DNA of 6,709 bases. Origin: an uncultured Prevotellaceae bacterium. GTDB lineage: Bacteria > Bacteroidota > Bacteroidia > Bacteroidales > Bacteroidaceae. Position numbers and translations under genes: made by a program. A model generated the notes under the pieces. It was not told the origin of the DNA. It did not search any database and worked only from the letters and a program-made list of their open reading frames with translations. Of this stretch, positions 1 through 5,632 are shown piece after piece. The stretch lies in the NCBI GenBank assembly GCA_946403615.1, contig CAMJAO010000120.1:1-6709 (forward strand), read 5' to 3'. How positions within the stretch are numbered: position 1 is the first letter of the stretch; each line of letters begins with the position of its first letter.

Positions 1-55
1 AGAAGAAATGAATTTTGATGTTATTGTAGGCCGTGGCGGACTTGTCAAACCCATC
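1..55 (+). repeat. First copy of a 55-bp exact direct repeat
   Basis: Positions 1-55 are identical to 86-140, inside the butyrate kinase gene. The match ends at position 56 (A against G at 141); its left limit is hidden by the window edge. The offset is 85 bp, not a multiple of three. Read in the gene's own frame, this first copy runs into a TGA at 101-103. This is either an artefact of a contig end or a tandem duplication that would disrupt the gene. Confidence 0.95.
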
Positions 56-965
56 AAAACTCATCGAGGAACTGCACCGGCAGGGAGAAGAAATGAATTT
101 TGATGTTATTGTAGGCCGTGGCGGACTTGTCAAACCCATCGAGAGCGGCGTATATGAACTCAATGAGAAGGTTATTGAGGACACAAAGCATCCACGTCTG
201 CATCATGCTTGCAATCTCGGTTCGCTCATCGCGTTGAGCATGGCGAAAGAGATACCCGGATGCCGTGCGTTTACTGTCGATCCCGGTGTCGTTGATGAAC
301 TCGATGATGTGGCGCGCGTTACGGGTTTGCCAGAATTGCCACACCAGACTATCTGGCACGCTCTCAATCAGCGTGAGATAGCCAAGCGGTATTGCCGTGA
401 GCATGGCGTGAAATATGAGGAGCAGAACCTTATCGTCTGTCACATGGGTAGCGGCATTTCTTTCGCCATGCACAAACACGGCAAGGCGGTAGAGTGCAGC
501 GATGCGCTCAGTGGCGACGGACCCTTCTCGCCTTCACGCGCAGGTATGCTGCCCACGGTGCAACTCGTCAAACTGTGTTATAACGGCGAATACACCCGCG
601 ACGAGATGTTGCGCAAAATCAACGGACACAGCGGACTCACAGCACATCTCGGCACCAACGATGTGCGTGAGGTGGAGCGCCGCATCAACGAAGGCGACGA
701 ACATGCACGTCTCATCCTCGATGCCATGGTCTATCAGATTTCAAGATGGCTCGGCTCACTCGCTCCCGTCACCTGTGGACAAGTCGATGCTGTCATTCTC
801 ACCGGTGCCATGTCGCATAGCAAATTTGTGTCCGAAGGCGTCAAGAAACGTGTGAGTTATATCGCTCCCGTTTTCGTCTATCCCGGTGAAGACGAACTCA
901 CTGCCCTCGCTCTCAATGCTTACCGCGCGATGATTGGTGAACAGGAAATCAAAGAATATGTCTGA
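33..965 (+). CDS. buk: Butyrate kinase, 5' end missing
   Basis: Butyrate kinase makes butyrate and ATP from butyryl phosphate and ADP, the last step of the phosphotransbutyrylase-kinase route. It is a cytoplasmic enzyme of the acetate kinase/ASKHA fold. The open frame begins at a GTG at 33, but family-like sequence starts only near position 57 (KLIEELHRQGE). The first eight residues come from the duplicated edge segment read in the wrong frame, so GTG33 is not the real start. Visible family landmarks, numbered from 33: VGRGGL..PIESGVY at 28-42, the nucleotide/phosphate motif HMGSGIS at 137-143, DGPFSPSRAG, AHLGTND at 204-210, LTGAM at 256-260 and YPGEDE at 283-288. Family members are usually about 355 residues, so roughly the first 50, with the N-terminal phosphate-binding motif, are absent. 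A phosphotransbutyrylase gene would be expected just upstream, outside the window. The identity is near certain; whether the gene is intact is not. Confidence 0.93.
   Translation: MADLSNPSKLIEELHRQGEEMNFDVIVGRGGLVKPIESGVYELNEKVIEDTKHPRLHHACNLGSLIALSMAKEIPGCRAFTVDPGVVDELDDVARVTGLPELPHQTIWHALNQREIAKRYCREHGVKYEEQNLIVCHMGSGISFAMHKHGKAVECSDALSGDGPFSPSRAGMLPTVQLVKLCYNGEYTRDEMLRKINGHSGLTAHLGTNDVREVERRINEGDEHARLILDAMVYQISRWLGSLAPVTCGQVDAVILTGAMSHSKFVSEGVKKRVSYIAPVFVYPGEDELTALALNAYRAMIGEQEIKEYV
86..140 (+). repeat. Second copy of the 55-bp direct repeat, in-frame in buk
   Basis: This copy encodes the normal butyrate kinase segment GEEMNFDVIVGRGGLVKPI and continues smoothly into conserved sequence on both sides, so it is the authentic copy. 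The copy at 1-55 is the extra one. Confidence 0.95.
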
Positions 966-999
966 TAATTCGACAAGGGTCATTTAATTTAATATGTAT

Positions 1000-1028
1000 G
1001 GGGCATGCTTTATGTATGCCCCTTTTTT
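1000..1028 (+). terminator. Rho-independent terminator after buk
   Basis: A perfect 7-bp stem GGGGCAT (1000-1006) / ATGCCCC (1016-1022), with a possible extra G-T pair inside, is followed directly by six T residues (1023-1028). It lies 35 bp after the buk stop codon, so it closes that transcription unit and separates buk from the glycan genes. Confidence 0.9.
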
Positions 1029-1090
1029 ATGGATACAGAAATATTGGCGTCCGCTAAATGATTACAAATCATCTCAAGGGCGCCAGCAGT

Positions 1091-1121
1091 CTCCCCTCCT
1101 TTTTCAAAGGAGAGGAGGGGG
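1091..1121. repeat. Pyrimidine/purine inverted repeat, copy A
   Basis: CCCCTCC (1093-1099) can pair with GGAGGGG (1114-1120). Alternatively CTCCTTT (1096-1102) pairs with AAAGGAG (1106-1112) around a 3-nt loop. A related hairpin, CCCCCTC/GAGGGGG, occurs at 4561-4579. The two look like members of one short intergenic repeat family. Neither has a following T-tract, so they are poor terminators. Confidence 0.6.
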
Positions 1122-1138
1122 CGGTTTGTGTGAAATTA

Positions 1139-1375
1139 TTATTTAACAACCTTATAATCAGTTAGTTGCCCCCCCCGTAAAAATAAATACTCCTTAAGGG
1201 CGGAAGTTGGTTGATGCCCTTGAGACAATTTGCAGTCTTTAAGCGGACACCATTGATTCTTTTTTTGTCTTTCTGGGACAAGACAATGTATGGCTCTTTC
1301 TCGTGTGGCGTTACAGGCAAAATCCGTATAATTCGTGACATCCGTTGTCGAAATGATTCGGTGTTCGTAACCCAT
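1139..1375 (-). other. Doubtful 78-codon open frame, probably repeat-derived
   Basis: The frame starts at an ATG on the minus strand (1375) and ends at a TAA at 1139. I do not recognise the product. It has several Cys residues around PERQKKNQWCPLKDC, no signal peptide and no clear domain. Near its C-terminus it passes through a G8 run (minus strand of 1169-1176, read as RGGQ). No promoter box precedes it on the minus strand. The DNA around its 5' part looks like degenerate intergenic repeat. It may be a spurious frame or the remnant of a mobile or repeated element. It is listed so the stretch is documented, not as a confident gene. Confidence 0.2.
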
Positions 1376-1454
1376 AATTTGTGAGATCCATTACATGGAA
1401 CAATCTTAAAGTAACTTTGTAACGTTTTTCTTAGTTTATTCCGTTTTTTCTTCT

Positions 1455-1464
1455 TACCTTAGCA
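1455..1464 (+). promoter_or_regulatory. Probable promoter -7 box of the GH97-CE15 gene
   Basis: TACCTTAGCA differs by one base from the Bacteroidota box TAnnTTTG followed by CA, and lies 26 bp before the ATG. It matches, in position and downstream sequence, the clearer box ahead of the GH115 gene: both leaders continue through an AACTAACT...TGCC segment. No good -33 TTTG is seen at the expected distance. A perfect box TAACTTTG at 1412-1419 is an alternative and would give a leader of about 65-70 nt. Confidence 0.5.
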
Positions 1465-1490
1465 GAAATTTTTAACTAACTGCCTTGATA

Positions 1491-4427
1491 ATGAAAAAAA
1501 CGCTATTATTACTCGTCGTGTTGACCGCTTTTGCAGGTCTCGCAAATGCCAAGTCGGTGAAAATCAAATCGCCAGACAAAAAGCTCTCACTTGAACTTAC
1601 TGAAGGGCAGGCTGTTGTCAAATACAAAAAACAGACTGTGCTCGAAATTCCTGCTTTGGGCATCAGTACGTCAAAAAGAGGGGGCAAACTGACCTTCCAA
1701 AAAATCACCGGACAACAGCGCCTGAATGTCGATTACACAATGCTGGCCGGAAAGACGCTTCATCCTTACAATCAGGCTACGGAGTGCTCATGCGACTATC
1801 TTGACCCGCAAGGCAATACGGTGCGAGTCGTGTTCAGGTTGTTCAACGACGGATTGGCTTTCCGGTATGAACTGTCGGGACTTAATCAGGAGACATTGAA
1901 AGAGGAAATGACCACCTATCGCATCCCTGATGGTAAAAAACGGTGGATACAGCCATGGACGGAGCCGTATGAGTCATTCTTCCCCCTTGCCACCGACGGA
2001 AAGGGAAAATCTAATCGATGGGGATATCCTGCGCTTGTCGAATCTTCACAAAATGTCTTCACGCTTATCTCTGAGTCGAATATTGAGCGCAAGCAAAGCG
2101 CATCTTGCCTCTACAACGAAGGCGAGAACTACCGTGTCACGCCCGACAAAAACGAATCTTCGCTCTCGGGCAGTTGGCATACCCCATGGCGCGTGGCTAT
2201 CATCGGTTCTCTGGCTGACGTGGTTGCTTCCACATTGATTACCGATGTGGCAGAACCTTCGCGCATTGCCGACACATCATGGATTAAACCCGGTGTGGTG
2301 TCATGGATATATTGGGCCAATAACCACGGTTCCAACGATTACAACATTATCAAACAGTATGTCGATATGGCATCCGTCTTGCGTCTGCCTTATGTGCTCA
2401 TCGATGCGGAATGGGATGAGATGAAAGACGGAAAAAACATCGAGGATGCCCTCAAATACGCCAACGGTATCGGAGTTAAACCCATGATTTGGTACAATTC
2501 TTCCGTTGGATGGGTAAATGGCGCACCGGGTCCAAAATACCGCCTCAATAAACCGGAAGACCGCGAAAAAGAATTTGCGTGGTGTGAGAAAAATGGCATC
2601 GCTGGCGTGAAGATTGATTTCTTCTCTGGCGACAACCAGATGAACATGGACTACTACATCGACCTGATGGAAAGTGCAGCCCGCCATCACCTTCTGGTCA
2701 ATTTCCACGGGGCTACCATCCCGCGTGGTTGGCAGCGCACATATCCCAATCTGCTTACCACCGAGGCGGTCTATGGCGCCGAATGGTACAACAATGTGCC
2801 TACATTCACCAATAAGGCGGCGGCTCACAACGCCACATTGCCTTTCACACGCAATGTTATCGGTCCGATGGACTACACTCCCTGCGCATTCAGCGACTCA
2901 CAGCATCCTCATATCACCACTCATGCACATGAATTGGCGCTGACCGTGCTCTACGAGTCTGGATTGCAGCATCTGGCCGACCGTCCCGAGAGTTTTCTGG
3001 CTCAGCCTGCCGACGTACAACGCTTTTTGGGCGAATTGCCGGTAGTATGGGACGAGACACGCCTGCTTGCCGGCTATCCTGCCGAATATGTCGTCATGGC
3101 ACGCAGAAGCGGTGATACATGGTACATTGCTGCCATCAACGGAACGGACCAGACCAAGAGTGTTCCTTTGGCACTGAAAAACATCGCGAAGAAAGAGTCT
3201 GTGGCATGGATGTTTGCTGATTCGGGCAATAAAGAGAATCCTTGGTCCATCACCCGCTCGGATGCTAAGTCTTTGCCGCAGGAGGTCAGCCTTCAGCCGC
3301 GTGGCGGACTGGTCCTCGTCCTTCGTGAGAAACACGAATCGCTGCCTCTTGTCTATAATGAAGAGAATACAGGCAGTGCTTACCCAAAACCCGATATGCC
3401 TGGCGTTGACCAATTGCCTGTGATTCGTGAGTTGCCCGACCCGCTCAAGGGTGTGAATTCTTTCGCCGACTGGGAGCGCAAACGCAATGAGGTGGGTGCG
3501 CAAATCCAGCATTATGGTATAGGTACCAAACCCGCAGTCAGCCGTGAGAATGTGAGTGCTCGTATGGACGGCGATACGCTCTTCGTGGATGTTACGGTCA
3601 ATGGCGAAACCTTGCACCTGAGGGGCGAAATCCGCTATCCTAAAGTGGGCGAGGCTCCCTATGCGTTGATGATTGGTGCAAGTATGAATGCGCTGCCCGC
3701 ACAATTGTTCAAAGACCGTCCTATCGCTACTATGAACTTCCGCGAGAGTCAGGTCAACGATTATACCCAGATGGGCATGCGTAAGCGTCATGAGCGCGGC
3801 GAGCACGATTTCGACCGTCTCTATCCCGACCTTTACGAAAATGGTGCTTACAGTGAGTGGGCATGGGGATTCAGCCGTCTCATCGACGGATTGCAAATCT
3901 TGGGACCGGAAGTGACAAAGATTGACACCCGTCGCATCGGTGTCACCGGCTGTTCTTACGCAGGTAAGATGGCGCTTTATTGCGGAGCGTTCGACGAGCG
4001 TGTGGCTCTCACCATTGCACAGGAACCCGGAGGTGGCGGTGCTGCTGCATGGCGAGCTTCTCATCTGCTTGATGAAGTGGAGAGTTTGGAGCGCACAGAC
4101 TATCACTGGTTCAAGGAGAGCATGCGTGACAATTTCTCTGGTGACAGTGTCTATCGCTTGCCCTACGATCAGCATCAGTTGTGTGCCATGGTCTGCCCGC
4201 GTGCATTGCTCCTCCTCGGCAATTCCGATTATCAGTGGTTGGCCGATCCCGCTATGCTCGTCTCTGCCAAGGCTGCGGCAAAGGTCTGGCAGCGCTTCGG
4301 CATCGCTGACCGTATGTCATGGAGTGTAATCGGTGGTCACCCGCATTGCAGGCTGCCCGAAGTGCAATTCGCACTCGTTGAGGATTATCTTGACCGCTTC
4401 CTCGTAGCACCTGCTAAAGAAGAATAG
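1491..4427 (+). CDS. Secreted GH97 glycosidase fused to CE15 glucuronoyl esterase
   Basis: A 978-residue bifunctional enzyme. ATG 1491 is preferred over the TTG at 1485 because it opens a clean signal peptide (MKKTLLLLVVLTAFAGLANA, cut before KS), so the product goes to the periplasm or beyond. Residues about 21-265 form the GH97 N-terminal beta-sandwich (Glu195 in ISESN is a probable calcium ligand). About 266-530 is the catalytic barrel (SWIYWANN, LIDAEWD). About 531-612 is the C-terminal beta-domain. Asp376 in GVKIDFF fits the nucleophile of retaining GH97 enzymes, and Glu431 in EAVYGAE, 55 residues on, fits the acid/base, the same spacing as I recall for Bacteroides BT1871 (415/470). This suggests an alpha-galactosidase-like enzyme, not a SusB-type glucosidase. 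A linker follows, then CE15 from about 645 to 975. Its parts are LPDP at 648-651, nucleophile Ser822 in GCSYAGK, Lys826, acid Glu845 in QEPG, Trp916 in DYQWL and His950 in GGHPH. CE15 cleaves glucuronate-lignin esters. The Arg normally after the nucleophile Ser is Tyr823 here. No frameshift is seen. Confidence 0.92.
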   Translation: MKKTLLLLVVLTAFAGLANAKSVKIKSPDKKLSLELTEGQAVVKYKKQTVLEIPALGISTSKRGGKLTFQKITGQQRLNVDYTMLAGKTLHPYNQATECSCDYLDPQGNTVRVVFRLFNDGLAFRYELSGLNQETLKEEMTTYRIPDGKKRWIQPWTEPYESFFPLATDGKGKSNRWGYPALVESSQNVFTLISESNIERKQSASCLYNEGENYRVTPDKNESSLSGSWHTPWRVAIIGSLADVVASTLITDVAEPSRIADTSWIKPGVVSWIYWANNHGSNDYNIIKQYVDMASVLRLPYVLIDAEWDEMKDGKNIEDALKYANGIGVKPMIWYNSSVGWVNGAPGPKYRLNKPEDREKEFAWCEKNGIAGVKIDFFSGDNQMNMDYYIDLMESAARHHLLVNFHGATIPRGWQRTYPNLLTTEAVYGAEWYNNVPTFTNKAAAHNATLPFTRNVIGPMDYTPCAFSDSQHPHITTHAHELALTVLYESGLQHLADRPESFLAQPADVQRFLGELPVVWDETRLLAGYPAEYVVMARRSGDTWYIAAINGTDQTKSVPLALKNIAKKESVAWMFADSGNKENPWSITRSDAKSLPQEVSLQPRGGLVLVLREKHESLPLVYNEENTGSAYPKPDMPGVDQLPVIRELPDPLKGVNSFADWERKRNEVGAQIQHYGIGTKPAVSRENVSARMDGDTLFVDVTVNGETLHLRGEIRYPKVGEAPYALMIGASMNALPAQLFKDRPIATMNFRESQVNDYTQMGMRKRHERGEHDFDRLYPDLYENGAYSEWAWGFSRLIDGLQILGPEVTKIDTRRIGVTGCSYAGKMALYCGAFDERVALTIAQEPGGGGAAAWRASHLLDEVESLERTDYHWFKESMRDNFSGDSVYRLPYDQHQLCAMVCPRALLLLGNSDYQWLADPAMLVSAKAAAKVWQRFGIADRMSWSVIGGHPHCRLPEVQFALVEDYLDRFLVAPAKEE

Positions 4428-4520
4428 CCCTTACCGTTAATACTCAACCCGCCAAAGGGAAGGGGAAGAACGTCTCACATTTTTTCTCTCTCCGAAGGGT
4501 TGATGAGGGATATATCAATA

Positions 4521-4560
4521 ATGCCCGCTGACGCTTTCAGTCTGGCGGGCATTTTCTTTT
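4521..4560 (+). terminator. Rho-independent terminator after the GH97-CE15 gene
   Basis: An 8-bp perfect stem ATGCCCGC (4521-4528) / GCGGGCAT (4545-4552) is followed by a T-rich tract (4552-4560, TTTTCTTTT counted from the stem end). It lies about 95 bp after the stop codon and separates this gene from the barrel protein gene. Confidence 0.88.
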
Positions 4561-4579
4561 CCCCCTCTTTTGGAGGGGG
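4561..4579. repeat. Pyrimidine/purine inverted repeat, copy B
   Basis: A perfect 7-bp stem CCCCCTC (4561-4567) / GAGGGGG (4573-4579) has a 5-nt loop and abuts the T-tract of the preceding terminator. It resembles the repeat at 1091-1121. Read on the minus strand, it would be followed by an A/G-rich stretch, so it is not an obvious terminator in that direction. Confidence 0.6.
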
Positions 4580-4599
4580 TACGGTGGATGCTCCTATTT

Positions 4600-4636
4600 T
4601 AGGAATTTCCCTAATCAATAATAGGATAAATCCCTA
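4600..4636 (+). promoter_or_regulatory. Tandem operator-like palindromes upstream of the barrel gene
   Basis: Two imperfect palindromes of the same form stand in tandem: TAGGAATTTCCCTA (4600-4613) and TAGGATAAATCCCTA (4622-4636). Both read TAGGA, a 3-4 nt spacer, then TCCCTA. Their centres are about 22.5 bp apart, close to two helical turns, so dimeric regulators would sit on the same face. A further TCCTA half-site lies at 4592-4596. The second palindrome ends 22 bp before the -7 box, in the region where the -33 element should be. The regulator is unknown. Confidence 0.5.
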
Positions 4637-4643
4637 AAAATAC

Positions 4644-4666
4644 TTGACTGTATGACATTATCTTTG
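4644..4666 (+). promoter_or_regulatory. Promoter of the outer-membrane barrel gene
   Basis: TATCTTTG (4659-4666), followed by CA, is a perfect Bacteroidota -7 box, 48 bp before the ATG. A TTG at 4644-4646 is too close (12-nt gap) to be a standard -33 element, and no TTTG is seen at the usual distance. The promoter may therefore depend on an activator, perhaps one binding the palindromes at 4600-4636. Confidence 0.7.
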
Positions 4667-4714
4667 CATCGTGTTATTGTATCAATGAGTATTTACCTTT
4701 AATATTTTGAGAAA

Positions 4715-5404
4715 ATGAAAAAGATGATGTTTTTATGGATGGCCGCCATGCTGTTCTCTGTGTCAGCATCGGCGCAGTATTACCCCTACGGGAGATACAA
4801 TTCTCATAAGTCGCACTCCCGATATGTTCAGCACCCACGTCATGACCGTATAGGCGATTCCTACGGTGGCTTGCGTTTGGGCCTGTCTCTGGCAAATGTC
4901 AATTCCGATTCTCCTTACCTCGACGGAAACAAGATGCGCGCAGGCGTGGTGGCCGGATTGGTGGGAGGAACAAGAATCGCAGGTTACACCCCGTTGTATC
5001 TCGAAGCTGGTGTCTTGTTCTCGCAGAAAGGCGGTAAATGTGAGAGTGGAGGCGAAAAGTTCACTTACACTCTCGATTATTTGGAGGTGCCTCTCGTGTT
5101 CAAGTATATAGCCGATTTGGGAGGCAATGTGACCATTGAGCCTTTTGTCGGTGGTTATGCCGCTCTTGGTGTAGGTGGAAAGATCAAAGATTATCAGTAC
5201 CGCGAGGCTTATAGCAGTTTTGGCGATAAGTATACTGATAATTTCAAGCGTTTCGACGGCGGTATCCGGGTCGGTTGCGGATTCTCATTCGACCAGTTCT
5301 ATCTGGAAGGCGCCTACGACTTCGGTCTGGCCAATGTCGGTAAAGACGCTTTCGACGACACCCATACCGGTGCGCTCAACCTCACACTCGGCATGAACTT
5401 CTGA
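4715..5404 (+). CDS. Outer-membrane beta-barrel protein, PorT-like
   Basis: A 229-residue protein with a clear signal peptide (MKKMMFLWMAAMLFSVSASA, cut before QYYP). The mature part begins with a polar stretch of about 30 residues rich in Tyr, His and Arg, then alternating amphipathic strands typical of a small 8-strand-type barrel: GGLRLGLSLANV, YLEAGVLFSQKGG, LDYLEVPLVFKY, EPFVGGYAALGVGG, FDGGIRVGCGFSFD, FYLEGAYDFGLANVG. It ends with LNLTLGMNF, the terminal aromatic residue expected of proteins inserted by the BAM machinery. The strand order and the LEVPLVFKY motif match the PorT/OMP_b-brl_2 type of Bacteroidota. Members of this group have varied or unknown roles, so no substrate can be assigned. 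It lies between the two xylan side-chain enzymes but has its own promoter and terminator, so a role in that pathway is only suggested by position. ATG 4715 is the only sensible start. Confidence 0.85.
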   Translation: MKKMMFLWMAAMLFSVSASAQYYPYGRYNSHKSHSRYVQHPRHDRIGDSYGGLRLGLSLANVNSDSPYLDGNKMRAGVVAGLVGGTRIAGYTPLYLEAGVLFSQKGGKCESGGEKFTYTLDYLEVPLVFKYIADLGGNVTIEPFVGGYAALGVGGKIKDYQYREAYSSFGDKYTDNFKRFDGGIRVGCGFSFDQFYLEGAYDFGLANVGKDAFDDTHTGALNLTLGMNF

Positions 5405-5438
5405 TGCTATAAGACGATTTCAGGATATAAGTAAGATT

Positions 5439-5499
5439 GAGGAAGATAAAAGACAATACGCTGCCAACTTGAGCGTGTCTTTTATCTTCCTCTTCTTTT
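5439..5499 (+). terminator. Very long hairpin terminator after the barrel gene
   Basis: A perfect 17-bp stem GAGGAAGATAAAAGACA (5439-5455) / TGTCTTTTATCTTCCTC (5476-5492) is extended, past a 3-nt ATA bulge, by CGCT (5459-5462) / AGCG (5472-5475) with a 9-nt loop. A T-rich stretch (TTCTTTTATT) follows. It starts 34 bp after the stop codon. The stem is A/T-rich and much longer than the other terminators here. Confidence 0.8.
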
Positions 5500-5532
5500 A
5501 TTGATGACTTTTTTCTCCCTCAAATTATCACT

Positions 5533-5581
5533 AATACATTTGATTTTGTTTCATTGGAACATTTTTTTTATGAAATGTATT
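5533..5581. promoter_or_regulatory. Inverted repeat upstream of the GH115 promoter
   Basis: AATACATTT (5533-5541) and AAATGTATT (5573-5581) are perfect 9-bp inverted arms 31 nt apart. Nested TTTCAT (5549-5554) / ATGAAA (5570-5575) arms overlap the right one. The right arm touches the -33 element at 5580-5583, a position where a regulator could act. The region is very A/T-rich, so chance pairing is possible. Confidence 0.3.
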
Positions 5582-5609
5582 TGAAGGTCAGTGGAAAACG
5601 TTATCTTTG
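5580..5609 (+). promoter_or_regulatory. Promoter of the GH115 gene
   Basis: TTTG (5580-5583) and TATCTTTG (5602-5609) are separated by 18 nt, a good match to the Bacteroidota -33/-7 promoter. The -7 box is followed by CA and a short leader to the ATG at 5633. It is the best promoter in the window. Confidence 0.78.
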
Positions 5610-5632
5610 CAAAAACTAACTAATTGCCGAAG

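Larger units (their letters stand above)
966..1490. other. 525-bp intergenic region without a convincing gene
   Basis: Beyond the buk terminator, the stretch holds several things. There is a nested inverted repeat: TGGCG (1045-1049) pairs with CGCCA (1081-1085) around an inner hairpin ATGATT (1058-1063) / AATCAT (1067-1072). There is a pyrimidine/purine hairpin repeat at 1091-1121 and an eight-C run at 1169-1176. The segment around 1320-1370 is rich in degenerate ATTCGTG-like words, a look I associate with intergenic repeats in Bacteroidales; I cannot confirm that here. A 78-codon minus-strand frame at 1139-1375 resembles no family I know and overlaps this repeat-like DNA. The promoter of the next gene occupies the last 80 bp. 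Confidence 0.7.

Noticed and set aside
54..479. A 141-codon minus-strand frame opposite buk
   Set aside because: It is antisense to conserved butyrate kinase sequence and has no domain or promoter.
1485..1490. TTG at 1485 as the start of the GH97-CE15 gene
   Set aside because: The ATG two codons later gives a standard MKK signal peptide start, and TTG starts are rare in Bacteroidota.
2301..2828. A 175-codon minus-strand frame opposite the GH97 barrel
   Set aside because: Same reason: it is a shadow of the GH97 coding frame with no recognisable protein features.
1491..3326. SusB-type inverting alpha-glucosidase for the GH97 part
   Set aside because: The Asp in GVKIDFF, and FHGA where inverting members carry a catalytic Glu, fit the retaining branch better. 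This rests on remembered family positions.
2898..4175. A 425-codon open frame on the minus strand inside the GH97-CE15 gene
   Set aside because: It lies wholly antisense to a clear gene with conserved catalytic motifs in both domains. The translation shows no domain, and long antisense frames arise from the codon bias of the real strand.
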